Origin: Bradyrhizobium algeriense
Lineage (GTDB): Bacteria > Pseudomonadota > Alphaproteobacteria > Rhizobiales > Xanthobacteraceae
Assembly (NCBI RefSeq): GCF_003062295.1
Contig: NZ_PYCN01000003.1
Coordinates: 248,001 to 312,000, forward strand
Length of the DNA stretch: 64,000 bases
Reading direction: 5' to 3'
Shown here piece by piece: positions 55,041 to 64,000 of the stretch; position 1 is the first letter of the stretch; each line of letters starts with the position of its first letter. The position numbers and the translations under genes are program-made. Below the pieces are notes generated by a model. That model searched no databases. It was not told where the DNA came from and saw only the letters and a list, made by a program, of their open reading frames with translations.

Positions 55041-56426
55041 CTACTCCGCCGCCTGGCGTACATACCTCGCCGTCGGCGTCCGCATCGTCACCAGCTCTTC
55101 CGCCGCTGTCGGATGCAGCGCGATCGTCGCGTCGAAATCGGCTTTCGTCGCTTTCATCTTCACCGCGATCGCAACCGCCTGGACGATTTCAGCCGCCGTG
55201 TCGCCGACGATGTGACAGCCGAGCACGCGATCTGTCGTGCCGTCGACCACGAGCTTCATCAGCACGCGGGTGTCGCGGCCGGACATCGTCGCCTTGATCG
55301 GGCGGAAATCGGCCTTGTAGATATCGACGTGGCTGAATTGCGCCCGGGCCTCGGCTTCGGTCAGGCCCACGGTGCCGACTTCGGGCTGCGAGAACACCGC
55401 GGTCGGGATGGTGGCGTGATCGACCTGGACGGGGCGCTTGCCGAACACGGTGTCGGCGAAGGCGTGGCCTTCGCGGATCGCGACCGGCGTCAAATTGAGG
55501 CGATGAGTGACGTCACCGATCGCATAGATGTTGTCGACCGAGGTTTTGGACCACTCATCGACGGCGATGCCACCATTCGCCGGGTTGATGGCGACGCCGG
55601 CCGTCTCAAGCCCGAGATTGGCGACGTTCGGGTGCCGCCCGATCGCGAACATCACCTTGTCGGTGGCGATGCTCGAACCATCAGACAGGTGCGTGGTGAA
55701 TTCGTCGCCGTGCCTGCCCACTTTATCGATGGTGCAGCCGGTGATGATGGTGATGCCCTGCTTCTCCATTTCGGCGCGCACGTGCTTGCGGACGTCCTCG
55801 TCGAAACCGCGCAGGATGTTGTCGCCGCGATAGATCACCGTTACGTCGGAGCCGAAGCCGGCAAAAATGCCGGCGAATTCCAGCGCGATATAGCCGCCGC
55901 CCTGGATCACGATACGCTTCGGCAATTCGGTGAGATGAAACGCCTCGTTCGAGGAGATGACGTGCTCGATGCCGGGGATTTCCCGCCCATGGTTGGGCGC
56001 GCCGCCGGTCGCGATCAGGATGTATTTCGCAGTGACCTTCTCGCCGGTCATCAGCCGCAGCGTGTGGGCGTCTTCCAGCACCGCGCGGGTCTTTGCGATG
56101 CGCGCACCTGATTTCTCGACATTGGCGGCGTAGGCGGCTTCCAGCCGGGCAATCTCCTTGTCCTTATTGGCGACCAGCGTCGGCCAGTCGAAGGAGACGT
56201 CCGATATGGTCCAGCCGAAACCGGCGGCGTCCGCGATCTCGTGGCGGACGTGCGAGCCGAGCACGAACAGCTTTTTCGGCACGCAACCGCGGATCACGCA
56301 GGTGCCGCCCATCCGGTATTCTTCGGCGACCATGACCTTGGCGCCATGGTTGGCTGCGATGCGGGCGGCGCGAACGCCGCCCGAACCACCGCCGATGACG
56401 AACAGATCGACGTCGAACTCAGCCAT
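55041..56426 (-). CDS. gor: Glutathione-disulfide reductase
   Basis: This encodes 461 aa. The FAD site is FVIGGGSGGVRAARIA, the redox disulfide GGTCVIRGCVPKK, the NADPH site IVIQGGGYIALEFAG followed by IYRGDNILRGFD, and the C-terminal catalytic block ALHPTAAEELVTM. It reduces oxidised glutathione with NADPH in the cytoplasm. It lies 97 bp after the DUF2059 gene on the same strand. Confidence 0.95.
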   Translation of the reverse strand: MAEFDVDLFVIGGGSGGVRAARIAANHGAKVMVAEEYRMGGTCVIRGCVPKKLFVLGSHVRHEIADAAGFGWTISDVSFDWPTLVANKDKEIARLEAAYAANVEKSGARIAKTRAVLEDAHTLRLMTGEKVTAKYILIATGGAPNHGREIPGIEHVISSNEAFHLTELPKRIVIQGGGYIALEFAGIFAGFGSDVTVIYRGDNILRGFDEDVRKHVRAEMEKQGITIITGCTIDKVGRHGDEFTTHLSDGSSIATDKVMFAIGRHPNVANLGLETAGVAINPANGGIAVDEWSKTSVDNIYAIGDVTHRLNLTPVAIREGHAFADTVFGKRPVQVDHATIPTAVFSQPEVGTVGLTEAEARAQFSHVDIYKADFRPIKATMSGRDTRVLMKLVVDGTTDRVLGCHIVGDTAAEIVQAVAIAVKMKATKADFDATIALHPTAAEELVTMRTPTARYVRQAAE

Positions 56427-56523
56427 CTCAACCCCGCCCGAAGTCGCCTCTGGTTTCTCTTTTTGTTTGACGCGTTTTCTTTACGCGAACCGGAAGTCCA
56501 CTTCGCTCGAAAACGCTATGGTA

Positions 56524-57063
56524 TCAGATGTCCTTGCCGCGCTTCTTCATCTCGGCGCGGAACTGGCCGTTGATGGTTTCGGCAAATTGCTGCGCCCACT
56601 GGTTCATGTAGGACATGCTGAACTGGATGGCACGGGGCTCGCTCGAGAGCAGCTTCTGGCCGAGCGGCGACTTGTAGAAGGTGACGAGGTCCTTCAGCTC
56701 CTGCTCGGTGAACTCGTTGGCGTAGACCTGCGCCATGCCCTCGCCGATTTCCTTCTCGCGGCCGGCGAGAGCCTTGGCAACGATCACGGCGACCTCGTTG
56801 AGGTCCTTCTGATAGTTCAGATTGCTCTGCATCAGCACGTTCTTGGTCTGCTCGACGAGATTGGGAACGGCGTTGGCATACATCGCGCTCGCGTTCTTCA
56901 TCGCCAGGATTTCCTTGGCGGCGGCGAGCGCCGCCGGCGAGCCGGGCTTGAGTGGCGCCGTCGCGGCGGGTGCATTTTTCTGCTGCGCGTCGGCCGGAAC
57001 GGCGGTCAGGGCCAGTCCGACTGCAAGGCCGGCCGCCGACAAAATCCGTGAAAGGCTCTTCAT
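56524..57063 (-). CDS. DUF2059 family exported protein
   Basis: This encodes 179 aa with a signal peptide ending AVPADA. The DUF2059 block is seen as EGMAQVYANEFTEQELKDLV, then FYKSPLGQKLLSSEP. The function is unknown; the domain is all-helical and periplasmic. It starts 24 bp after rpiA, so the two are probably co-transcribed. Confidence 0.85.
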   Translation of the reverse strand: MKSLSRILSAAGLAVGLALTAVPADAQQKNAPAATAPLKPGSPAALAAAKEILAMKNASAMYANAVPNLVEQTKNVLMQSNLNYQKDLNEVAVIVAKALAGREKEIGEGMAQVYANEFTEQELKDLVTFYKSPLGQKLLSSEPRAIQFSMSYMNQWAQQFAETINGQFRAEMKKRGKDI

Positions 57064-57087
57064 TCCAATTCTCCTCGATTACCGGCG

Positions 57088-57786
57088 TTACCGCCGCTCA
57101 ACTACGCGAATTCCCTGGGCACCTGCCAGGACGGCAGTGCTGGCCAGGCCAATGAACAACCCGTGTTCGACGACACCCGGGATCAGGCTCAAGAGGCCCG
57201 CCAGACGCGGCGCATCCGTGATGCGCCCGAGATGGGCATCGACAATCCAGTGGCCGCCATCGGTGACAAAAACGTGGCCGTCCTTGCCCTTGCGGAGCCC
57301 CATTTGCCCGGAAACGCCGCTTTGGGCAAATGCCGTGGCCATGGCCCGTTGGGTTGCGGCCAGCCCGAACGGAATTACCTCCACAGGTAGGGGGAAACGG
57401 CCGAGAACATCGACCCATTTGGTATCGTCGGCAATCACGATCATGCGATCGGAGGCCGCCGCCACGATCTTCTCCCGCAACAGCGCGCCGCCGCCGCCCT
57501 TGATCAGGTTCAGCGCAGAATCAAGCTCGTCGGCGCCGTCGACGGTGAGATCGAGCCGGTCGACTTCATCGAGCGTCGTCAACGGAATATTGCACGCTTC
57601 AGCCTGGGCGCGGGTCGCTTCCGATGTCGGTACGCCCACCACGCGTAACCCGCCGGCAACCCTCTGGCCGAGCAGGTCGACGAAATGCCTGGCGGTCGAG
57701 CCGGTGCCGAGTCCGAGCTTCATGCCGTCCTGCACATGCTCCAGCGCCTGTGCCGCCGCCTGCCGCTTAAGTCCGTCCATATCCAC
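57088..57786 (-). CDS. rpiA: Ribose-5-phosphate isomerase A
   Basis: This encodes 232 aa. Motifs are [36 protein letters not shown] with the catalytic Asp and Glu, and [19 protein letters not shown]. It interconverts ribose-5-phosphate and ribulose-5-phosphate. The GTG start at 57786 and the ATG at 57780 are both possible; neither has a strong ribosome binding site. Confidence 0.93.
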   Translation of the reverse strand: MDMDGLKRQAAAQALEHVQDGMKLGLGTGSTARHFVDLLGQRVAGGLRVVGVPTSEATRAQAEACNIPLTTLDEVDRLDLTVDGADELDSALNLIKGGGGALLREKIVAAASDRMIVIADDTKWVDVLGRFPLPVEVIPFGLAATQRAMATAFAQSGVSGQMGLRKGKDGHVFVTDGGHWIVDAHLGRITDAPRLAGLLSLIPGVVEHGLFIGLASTAVLAGAQGIRVVERR

Positions 57787-57883
57787 GTGCCGAATGCCTT
57801 CCGAAATCCGCCGTTCCGCGGGCGCATGTCTAGCGTCGTTTTGCCGGCAGGAACAGCGTCATGAGGGCCCGACACGCCCGGGA

Positions 57884-58720
57884 TTATTGGGCCGGCACCT
57901 TGTCCAGTGCGGCCAAAATGGCCGCGAAACGCGGCTCGACCTCGGCACGCATGCCGGGATGGGTGAAAATGTAGAGTTCATCGTCCCGAATCGCGCTGAG
58001 CACGCGCGCGGCGACCGCCGCAGGCTCGAGCCCCGCCCTGATCTGCCTTGCAATCTCGGCCACCATCGCCGCCGCCGGACTGGCGGGATCGAGCGGTTGC
58101 GACTGACCGTAGCGCTCCGGCCGGTTGCGCCCGCTCTCGCCGATGCCGGTGCGCACAAAGTGTGGACATAACACGCTTACGCCGATCCCGTGCGGCTTGA
58201 GCTGCAGGGCAAGGCCTTCCGACATGCTGACGACCGCAAACTTGCTCGCCGCATAGGGGCTAAATCCCAACCCGCCCTGCATCCCCGCCATCGATGCGGT
58301 GTTGACGATATGGCCGCCTTCGCCATGGGCGCGGATATGCGGCAGGAAGCTTTTGATGCCGTGAAGCACGCCCATCAGGTTGACGTCGATGACCCATCGC
58401 CAATTATCCAGCGAGATGTGGTCGATGCCGCCGCCCGCAGCGACGCCAGCATTGTTGCACACGACATGGACACGCCCGAACGCATCGAATGTGGCCCGCG
58501 CCGCGCGCTCGACGCTTTCCGCGTCGGCCACATCGCAGATGGTGCCGCTGATGTCGGGGGAGATTTCCTGCAGGCTTTTGACGGCAGCCTGCAGGGCATC
58601 CGTCTCGATATCCGCCAGCATCACCTTCATGCCGGATTGAGCAAACGCCCGGCCGAGCGCAAGTCCGATGCCTGCGGCTCCGCCGGTCACAAAGGCCGTC
58701 TTGCCGGCGAACTCTCGCAT
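57884..58720 (-). CDS. Short-chain dehydrogenase/reductase
   Basis: This encodes 278 aa. The ATG at 58720 has AGGAGGA before it, so the longer frame to 58846 is rejected. The NAD(P) site is VTGGAAGIGLALG, with CNNAGVAAGGG, the catalytic Ser in NTASMAGMQGG and YAASK for Tyr and Lys. The substrate is unknown; the C-terminal extension (LYIFTHPGMRAEVEPRF) is typical of classical SDRs in this group. Divergent from gph. Confidence 0.9.
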   Translation of the reverse strand: MREFAGKTAFVTGGAAGIGLALGRAFAQSGMKVMLADIETDALQAAVKSLQEISPDISGTICDVADAESVERAARATFDAFGRVHVVCNNAGVAAGGGIDHISLDNWRWVIDVNLMGVLHGIKSFLPHIRAHGEGGHIVNTASMAGMQGGLGFSPYAASKFAVVSMSEGLALQLKPHGIGVSVLCPHFVRTGIGESGRNRPERYGQSQPLDPASPAAAMVAEIARQIRAGLEPAAVAARVLSAIRDDELYIFTHPGMRAEVEPRFAAILAALDKVPAQ

Positions 58721-58788
58721 GGCGGTTCCTCCTGTGGATTTGCACTTCCCTACTTGCATGATGCTTTGCCTGCCGCTAGCGAATTCCC

Positions 58789-59475
58789 ATGACCCTTCCC
58801 CGCATTGTTGTCTTCGACCTCGACGGCACCCTCGTCGACACCGCACCCGACCTGATCGCCGCGCTCAATTTCGCGCTCAACCGCGAGGGCGTGCCGCCGG
58901 TGCCGCTGAAATCGGCGCGCAACATGATCGGCGCCGGCGCCCGCAAGCTGATCGAGCGCGGGCTCGAACTGGAAGGCCGCATGATGAGCGTTGCGGACGT
59001 CGATCGCCTCATGAAGGATTTCATCGACTATTACGCCGCCCATATTGCCGATGCCTCGCGGCCGTTCGAGGGGCTGGATGCCGCCCTCGATGAGCTTGCG
59101 GCACAGGGCTGCCGCTTCGCGGTGTGCACCAACAAGCTGGAATGGCTGTCGAAGCTGCTGCTCGACCAATTGGGGCTGAGCGGACGATTTTCCGCCATCT
59201 GCGGCGCCGACACGTTCGGCGTCTCGAAGCCCGACCCCATCATCCTGCAGCAGACGGTGGCGCGGGCGGGCGGCGACATGGCTGCGACCATCATGGTCGG
59301 CGACGCCGGCCCCGACGTCGGCGTGGCGAGGCGGGCCGGCATTCCCGTGATCGGCGTCGAATTCGGCTACACCGACGTGCCGATCGCCGAACTGAAGCCC
59401 GATCGGCTGATCGGCCATATGCGCGAGCTGCCGGCGGCGGTGGAAAGCCTCAGCAAAGTTCCATCCAGGTCATAA
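58789..59475 (+). CDS. gph: Phosphoglycolate phosphatase (HAD family)
   Basis: This encodes 228 aa. HAD motif I is VVFDLDGTLVDTAPDL, motif II FAVCTNK, motif III includes the Lys of GVSKPDP, and motif IV is IMVGDAGPDVGVARRAG. It removes phosphate from 2-phosphoglycolate formed in DNA repair and photorespiration-like metabolism. The genus-level assignment as Gph rests on the IGAGARKLIERGL cap pattern. A different HAD specificity is possible. Confidence 0.9.
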   Translation: MTLPRIVVFDLDGTLVDTAPDLIAALNFALNREGVPPVPLKSARNMIGAGARKLIERGLELEGRMMSVADVDRLMKDFIDYYAAHIADASRPFEGLDAALDELAAQGCRFAVCTNKLEWLSKLLLDQLGLSGRFSAICGADTFGVSKPDPIILQQTVARAGGDMAATIMVGDAGPDVGVARRAGIPVIGVEFGYTDVPIAELKPDRLIGHMRELPAAVESLSKVPSRS

Positions 59476-59875
59476 CCATCTGATTTGTAGGATATATTTG
59501 AAACGCTGATATTCGGCGCTAACCATTTTTAACGTGCCGCCCCGGTCACCCTCGCCAGCCCCAAGTTCCAGCCAGTTGCGGTTCCGGTCCAAGTGATTCG
59601 CAACCCCGGCGGTTTTGCCTCGCCGGCGACGACCATCATTGAGCCCAGCCCGGTGTTCGCGGAGCTGAAGCCGGCCGCGCTGCCGCGGAGGGTGCGCAAG
59701 CCGATGCGGCCGAGAAGCCGAAGCCACCCAAGGCGGCTCCCCGGCGCAGCCCGCCGCGCGCTGATCCCGCTGCCCAGCTGCGGCAGGTTGCGGATTGTAG
59801 GCGCCCTGGAAGGTGCCTAGATTGTGCTAGCGACCTCGCGGGCAGCCCCCCGCGCCGAAACCAGCAAGGCAGGTT
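59476..59875. other. Intergenic region with a probable decayed small gene
   Basis: In one frame, 59533 to about 59665 reads coherently (VTLASPKFQPVAVPVQV, then FASPATTIIEPSPVFAE), but no start codon precedes it. Around 59664 the coherent reading moves to the next frame (QADAAEKPKPPKAAPRR), which runs to a stop at 59877-59879. This looks like a frameshifted, 5'-truncated remnant of a Pro/Ala/Lys-rich protein. No family was recognised. Confidence 0.35.
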
Positions 59876-60910
59876 ATGAGCGGTTCCTCGTTGACTTCAT
59901 CCGATCACCGGTTCCAGCCGATGGTCGATCCGTTCGGCCGGACCATCCGGTATCTGCGCGTGTCGGTAACCGATCGCTGCGATCTGCGCTGCTTCTACTG
60001 CATGTCCGAGGACATGACCTTCCTGCCGAAAGCCGATCTCCTGACGCTGGAAGAACTCGACCGGCTGTGCTCGGCCTTCATCGCCAAGGGCGTGCGCAAG
60101 ATCCGCCTCACCGGCGGCGAGCCGCTGGTCCGGCGCAACGTGATGTCGCTGGTGCGCTCGCTGTCGCGGCATCTTTCAAGCGGCGCGCTCGATGAATTGA
60201 CGCTGACCACCAACGCTTCGCAACTGGCGCGCTTCGCCGGCGAATTGCGCGACTGCGGCGTTCGCCGCGTCAACGTCTCGCTCGACACGCTCGATGCGCA
60301 TAAATTCCGTGCCATCACGCGCTGGGGCGATATCGACAAGGTTCTGGCCGGCATCGAAGCCGCGCGCGACGCAGGCCTTGCGGTCAAGATCAACGCGGTG
60401 GCGCTGAAGAACATGAACGAGGAAGAAATCCCCGCGCTGATGGAATGGGCGCACGACAAGGGCATGGCGCTGACGCTGATCGAAGTGATGCCGATGGGCG
60501 ACATCGGCGAAGGCCGGATCGATCAGTACGTGCCGCTGTCGCTCCTGCGTGCCCGCCTCGCCAAGCACTACACGCTGACCGACCTCGACGACGATACCGG
60601 CGGTCCCGCCCGCTATGTCCGCGTTGCCGAGACCGGCGGCAAGCTCGGCTTCATCACGCCGATGACGCATAATTTCTGCGAGTCCTGTAACCGGGTACGG
60701 ATCACCTGCACCGGCACGCTGCATACCTGCCTCGGCCACGAGGATGCCTCCGATTTACGCAAACCGCTGCGCGCCTCCGCCGACAATGATTTGCTGTCGG
60801 CCGCCATCGACCGCGCCATCGGGCTGAAGCCGAAGGGCCACGACTTCATCATCGACCGCCGGCATAACCGCCCGAGCGTCTCGCGCCACATGAGCGTGAC
60901 CGGCGGCTGA
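59876..60910 (+). CDS. moaA: GTP 3',8-cyclase (molybdenum cofactor synthesis)
   Basis: This encodes 344 aa with AGGCAGG before the ATG. The radical SAM cluster is C35-D-L-R-C39-F-Y-C42. [13 protein letters not shown] is the SAM-binding GGE block. The second 4Fe-4S cluster is in [14 protein letters not shown] with a third Cys in CLGHED. The C-terminus ends GG after the RPSVSRHMS block, as required for activation. It converts GTP to the first molybdopterin precursor. Confidence 0.96.
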   Translation: MSGSSLTSSDHRFQPMVDPFGRTIRYLRVSVTDRCDLRCFYCMSEDMTFLPKADLLTLEELDRLCSAFIAKGVRKIRLTGGEPLVRRNVMSLVRSLSRHLSSGALDELTLTTNASQLARFAGELRDCGVRRVNVSLDTLDAHKFRAITRWGDIDKVLAGIEAARDAGLAVKINAVALKNMNEEEIPALMEWAHDKGMALTLIEVMPMGDIGEGRIDQYVPLSLLRARLAKHYTLTDLDDDTGGPARYVRVAETGGKLGFITPMTHNFCESCNRVRITCTGTLHTCLGHEDASDLRKPLRASADNDLLSAAIDRAIGLKPKGHDFIIDRRHNRPSVSRHMSVTGG

Positions 60911-61290
60911 TTGCCGCCCGTAAATTTACCGCCCTCCTCAACGCGGATTCATCAGGCCAACCAACGAATTGGTCCCCGCGTCAATTTGTCCATTTTCCGA
61001 TTGACGCCGCCGCAGCGCGCTGAAATGGTGCGGCTGCTTCACGCCAGCACGGCCGGAACAGGCCGCTGCATCCTTTTGGTTGCAGTCAAGACGGCGGTAG
61101 CGCGAGACGGGGGAGGACTTATCGTTGCAATCGCATCTGCGAATGAGCTGCGGGCCTGCGCGTTTTTCGCGCGGTAGCAGCCTTGCGCGTTTGATTCATG
61201 GCGGCAGCTCCAGGCGGCCGGCGCGAGATGGCAACGCAATATCAATGAAGACATCCGGCACGCGTCGATGACGCGTCCGAGGAGAGCGTA
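60911..61290. other. Intergenic region upstream of the TRAP transporter
   Basis: The 380 bp contain only short unsupported frames. The promoter of dctQM is expected here; no box was identified with confidence. Confidence 0.45.
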
Positions 61291-61830
61291 ATGAGCCCAT
61301 TGTTGGCACTGAGTAACTCTATCGATTGGCTCAATGAGAAACTAGGCGGCGTCTGCAACTGGCTCGTGCTCGCAGCCTGCGTGGTGAGCGCCGCCAATGC
61401 GATGATCCGCTACGCGTTCGGCTACAGCTCCAACGCCTGGCTCGAACTGCAGTGGTACATGTTCGCCCTGTTCATAATGTTCGGCGCCTCCTACACGTTC
61501 AAGAAGAACGAGCATGTTCGCGTGGAACTTCTCTATCTGATGCTGTCCGAGCGCGGCCAGCTCTGGCTCGACCTGATCGGCACGCTGTGCTTCCTGATCC
61601 CGTCCTGCCTGCTGCTCAGCTATCTGTCCTGGCCATTCTTCCTCCAGGCCTACGAGGTCGGCGAGACGTCGAGCAATGCCGGCGGCCTGCTGCGCTGGCC
61701 GATCAAGCTCGTCGTTCCCGTAGGCTTCGTTTTCCTGGCGCTGCAAGGCGTCTCCGAGGTGATCAAGCGCATCGCTGCACTGAAGGGTTATGTCGTGATC
61801 GATGCGAAATACGAGAGGCCGACCCAATGA
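61291..61830 (+). CDS. dctQ: TRAP transporter small permease (DctQ)
   Basis: This encodes 179 aa with GAGGAG before the ATG. Four hydrophobic helices are present with the family pattern WLELQWYMFALFIMFGASYT. It forms the small membrane subunit of a tripartite ATP-independent periplasmic transporter. The start of dctM overlaps its stop (ATGA), so the two subunits are made in step. Confidence 0.9.
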   Translation: MSPLLALSNSIDWLNEKLGGVCNWLVLAACVVSAANAMIRYAFGYSSNAWLELQWYMFALFIMFGASYTFKKNEHVRVELLYLMLSERGQLWLDLIGTLCFLIPSCLLLSYLSWPFFLQAYEVGETSSNAGGLLRWPIKLVVPVGFVFLALQGVSEVIKRIAALKGYVVIDAKYERPTQ

Positions 61831-63431
61831 TCACGCTGGAGATGATGCCGCCGCTGATGTTCGGCGGCTTGATTCTGGCCATGCTGATCGGTTTTCCGGT
61901 GGCCTTCACGCTGGCCGCGCTCGGGCTGTCCTTCGGCTTCCTGTCGATCTATCTCGGCTACTTCGACATGAACTTCCTGCAGGCGATTCCCGGACGCATC
62001 TTCGGCGGTGTGCTTTCCAACGAATTGCTGCTCGCGATTCCCTTCTTCACCTTCATGGGTTCCGTCCTCGAACGGTGCGGCCTCGCTGAAGACATGCTGG
62101 ATTCGATGGGCCAGTTGTTCGGCCCGGTCCGCGGCGGTCTCGGCTATTCCGTCATCATCGTCGGCTTCATCCTCGGCGCGATCACCGGCACGGTGGCGGC
62201 GCAAGTCATTGCCATGGCGCTGATCTCGATGCCGGTGATGCTCCGCTATGGTTACAACGTGCGCTACATCACCGGCGTGCTGGCTGCATCCGGCACCATC
62301 ACCCAGCTGGTGCCGCCCTCGCTGGTGCTGATCGTGATGGCCGATCAGCTCGGCAAATCGGTCGGCGACATGTATCTCGGCGCCTGGGGCCCCTCGGTGC
62401 TCCAGATCGCCCTGTTCGCCGGCTACACGTTCATGCTCGGACTGATCAAGCCCGGTCACGTGCCGCCAGTGCCCAGGGAAGCGCGAACGCTGACAGGCTG
62501 GCAGCTCTGGCGCAAATGCCTGATGGGCATCATTCCTTCGGCCGTGCTGATCTTCGTGGTGCTGGGCACCATGATGCTGGGTCTGGCGACGCCGACCGAA
62601 GCCGGCGCGATGGGCGCCATCGGCGCGATCATTCTCGCCGCAATCCATCACAAGGACCTGAGCAACAAGGGTCAAAAGATGCTGATCGTCGGCATCGTCG
62701 CAGCCGGTATCGGCGCGATCATCGGAGTTCTCCTTGGCAAGGGGCTCGCGTTCAAGCTAACCTTCGCGGTGGTCTATCTCGCCATCGTATGGCTTTGTCT
62801 CGAAGCCGTCCGCATTCCTGACCTGCGCGACTTGATCAAGCAGGGCTACTCGACGACCATGCGCCTCTCCACCATGGTGGTCTTCATCCTGATCGGCTCG
62901 ACCTGCTTCTCGGTGGTGTTCCTCGGCGTCTCCGGCGGCGTCTGGCTCGAGCACCACCTGACCTCGATTCCGGGCGGCGTCTGGGGTTTTCTGATCTTCA
63001 TCAACCTCTTCATCTTCTTCCTGGCGTTCTTCCTCGACTTCTTCGAGATTGCCTTCATCATCCTGCCCATGGTTGCGCCGATCGCGCAGAAGATTCTGAC
63101 ACCAGTCGTCGGCGCGGATGCCGCCCTGATCTGGTTCGGCGTCATGCTCTGCGTCAACATGCAGACGTCGTTCCTGCATCCCCCCTTCGGCTTCGCGCTG
63201 TTCTACCTGCGCGGCGTTGCGCCCAAGGAGGTCAAGAGCTCCGATATCTATTGGGGTGCCGTGCCCTGGATCGGCCTGCAGGCGGTGATGGTGGCGATCG
63301 TGATCGCCTTCCCTGTCGTGGTTACCGCCCTGCTCGACAAGCCGCTCGACGTCGATCTCAGCAAGGTCAGGATCGAGGTGCCGCAGATCGAACTGCCACC
63401 GATGCTGGATTTCGGCGGGCCGAAACAATAG
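61827..63431 (+). CDS. dctM: TRAP transporter large permease (DctM)
   Basis: This encodes 534 aa, about 100 longer than a standard DctM. The ATG at 61827 overlaps the dctQ stop; the longer frame from 61452 lies inside dctQ and is rejected. Hydrophobic helices run throughout, with NELLLAIPFFTFMGSVLERC and GLATPTEAGAMGAIGAIIL. An insertion of about 60 residues with two more helices (from KGQKMLIVGIVAAGIGAIIG onward) follows, which resembles the mannitol/chloroaromatic-type TRAP subfamily. It ends in a Pro/Leu-rich tail. The substrate is unknown. Confidence 0.9.
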   Translation: MITLEMMPPLMFGGLILAMLIGFPVAFTLAALGLSFGFLSIYLGYFDMNFLQAIPGRIFGGVLSNELLLAIPFFTFMGSVLERCGLAEDMLDSMGQLFGPVRGGLGYSVIIVGFILGAITGTVAAQVIAMALISMPVMLRYGYNVRYITGVLAASGTITQLVPPSLVLIVMADQLGKSVGDMYLGAWGPSVLQIALFAGYTFMLGLIKPGHVPPVPREARTLTGWQLWRKCLMGIIPSAVLIFVVLGTMMLGLATPTEAGAMGAIGAIILAAIHHKDLSNKGQKMLIVGIVAAGIGAIIGVLLGKGLAFKLTFAVVYLAIVWLCLEAVRIPDLRDLIKQGYSTTMRLSTMVVFILIGSTCFSVVFLGVSGGVWLEHHLTSIPGGVWGFLIFINLFIFFLAFFLDFFEIAFIILPMVAPIAQKILTPVVGADAALIWFGVMLCVNMQTSFLHPPFGFALFYLRGVAPKEVKSSDIYWGAVPWIGLQAVMVAIVIAFPVVVTALLDKPLDVDLSKVRIEVPQIELPPMLDFGGPKQ

Positions 63432-63454
63432 CGGCCTTCGCTTCTTCCAAGAAG

Positions 63455-63484
63455 AAACCCCGGAGCTTTCGCTCCGGGGTTTTT
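63455..63484. terminator. Strong intrinsic terminator between dctM and dctP
   Basis: AAACCCCGGAGC (63455-63466) pairs with GCTCCGGGGTTT (63471-63482) around TTTC, followed by further T on the plus strand and mirrored on the minus strand. It can end transcription from both convergent genes. Confidence 0.9.
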
Positions 63485-63509
63485 GCTTGTCGAACCTGCT
63501 ACGACGCGA

Positions 63510-64000
63510 TCAGCCTTGCGGGTTGCGTGCCATGAAACTGTCGTAACCGAGCTCCGCGACCTGGAACCACTGGTATCCGTTGCCCGTGAAACCATTCAGC
63601 GACTCCAAGACCTTCTTGAAGTTCGGATTGGTCGCCGCCGTTTCGGCATACAGTTCCTTCGTCGCCTTGAGGCAAGCCTGCATGATCGGTGGCGAGAACG
63701 CGTGCAGCTTAGTGCCGCCGGCGAGCAATTTTTTCAGCGCCGGTGGATTACCCTGATCGTACTTCGCCATCATCCAGCTATTGGCGGACTGGCCGGCCTG
63801 CTCGATGACGCTTTGATAGTATTTCGGCAGCGAATTCCATTTATCCAGGTTGACGAGCCCGAGCAGCATCGGTCCGCCTTCCCACCAGCCGGGATAGTAA
63901 TAATGCGGCGCGACCTTGTTGAAGCCGAGCTTCTCGTCGTCATAGGGTCCGACCCATTCCGCCGCATCGATCGTGCCCTTTTCGAGCGCGGGATAGATGT
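63510..64000 (-). CDS. dctP: TRAP transporter periplasmic binding protein (DctP), 5' end outside the window
   Basis: The visible 163 codons are the C-terminal half. The frame is open to the right edge: TIDAAEWVGPYDDEKLGF, YYPGWWEGGPM and VNLDKWNSLPKYYQ are typical of DctP proteins of the mannitol/chloroaromatic type, where DAAEWVGP forms part of the ligand site. Its orientation is opposite to dctQM, so the binding protein has its own promoter. The signal peptide and start are not in the window. Confidence 0.9.
   Translation of the reverse strand, partial: IYPALEKGTIDAAEWVGPYDDEKLGFNKVAPHYYYPGWWEGGPMLLGLVNLDKWNSLPKYYQSVIEQAGQSANSWMMAKYDQGNPPALKKLLAGGTKLHAFSPPIMQACLKATKELYAETAATNPNFKKVLESLNGFTGNGYQWFQVAELGYDSFMARNPQG

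Noticed and set aside
59515..59536. CTAA-N6-TTAAC as a CtrA site upstream of moaA
   Set aside because: Spacing and first base differ from the consensus and it is far from any start; chance occurrence is likely.
61788..62675. Minus-strand frame opposite dctM
   Set aside because: Same antisense pattern; the TRAP permease is certain.

Overview
The window is high-GC alphaproteobacterial chromosome, most likely Bradyrhizobium or a close relative (Nitrobacteraceae). This is an inference from gene content: two adjacent kup potassium transporters, orphan Bug/TctC binding proteins, DUF2865 and DUF2059 proteins, a class II DAHP synthase, a minimal short-type psd-pssA pair, and intergenic palindromes of the 'AGCCCGGATGGAGCGCAGCG' and 'GGATGGGTGGAGCG' kind. 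No rRNA, tRNA, CRISPR array, integrase or intact insertion sequence was seen.

Positions 1-29755 look like an accessory region. They hold a class C beta-lactamase-fold serine hydrolase, an orphan TctC protein, a decayed alpha/beta-hydrolase-adenylate cyclase fusion (4207-5166), a vanadium-haloperoxidase-like gene paired with a CXXCH protein, an L,D-transpeptidase lipoprotein, and a large membrane TIR-TPR protein of visibly lower GC (9561-12365). A repeat-bearing small membrane protein, a CHASE3/PAS histidine kinase and an ABC sugar-type binding protein follow. Next is a divergent pair of units: a Tat-exported amidohydrolase with a ThuA-like protein on one side, and on the other a lanthanide-signature PQQ alcohol dehydrogenase with its cytochrome c and XoxJ-like binding protein.

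Positions 24174-27309 hold a three-gene minus-strand unit: a Gln/Gly/aromatic-rich protein with three copies of a 25-residue amphipathic module, a 152-aa helical protein, and a subtilisin-family protease, closed by a hairpin. I recognise no described system with this composition, and it is the best candidate here for something new. An M48 protease and a small repeat-tailed membrane protein lie upstream of it.

From 30008 to the end the genes are mostly conserved housekeeping functions: kup-kup, a motA-motB stator pair, an RraA-like gene with a TctC protein, an Atm1-type ABC exporter with psd-pssA, a LOG-family phosphoribohydrolase, and an overlapping cysS / 37-aa protein / GNAT / cimA operon. 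They continue with aroG-dgkA-nadE, hbd, gor, a DUF2059 gene, rpiA, an SDR, gph, moaA and a TRAP transporter (dctQ-dctM, with a convergent dctP cut by the window edge). Three palindromic REP-like elements lie between these genes.

Limits: all calls come from reading the sequence and recalling family motifs, and no database search was possible. Starts were moved from the longest reading frame where a ribosome binding site, signal peptide or family N-terminus favoured an internal codon.
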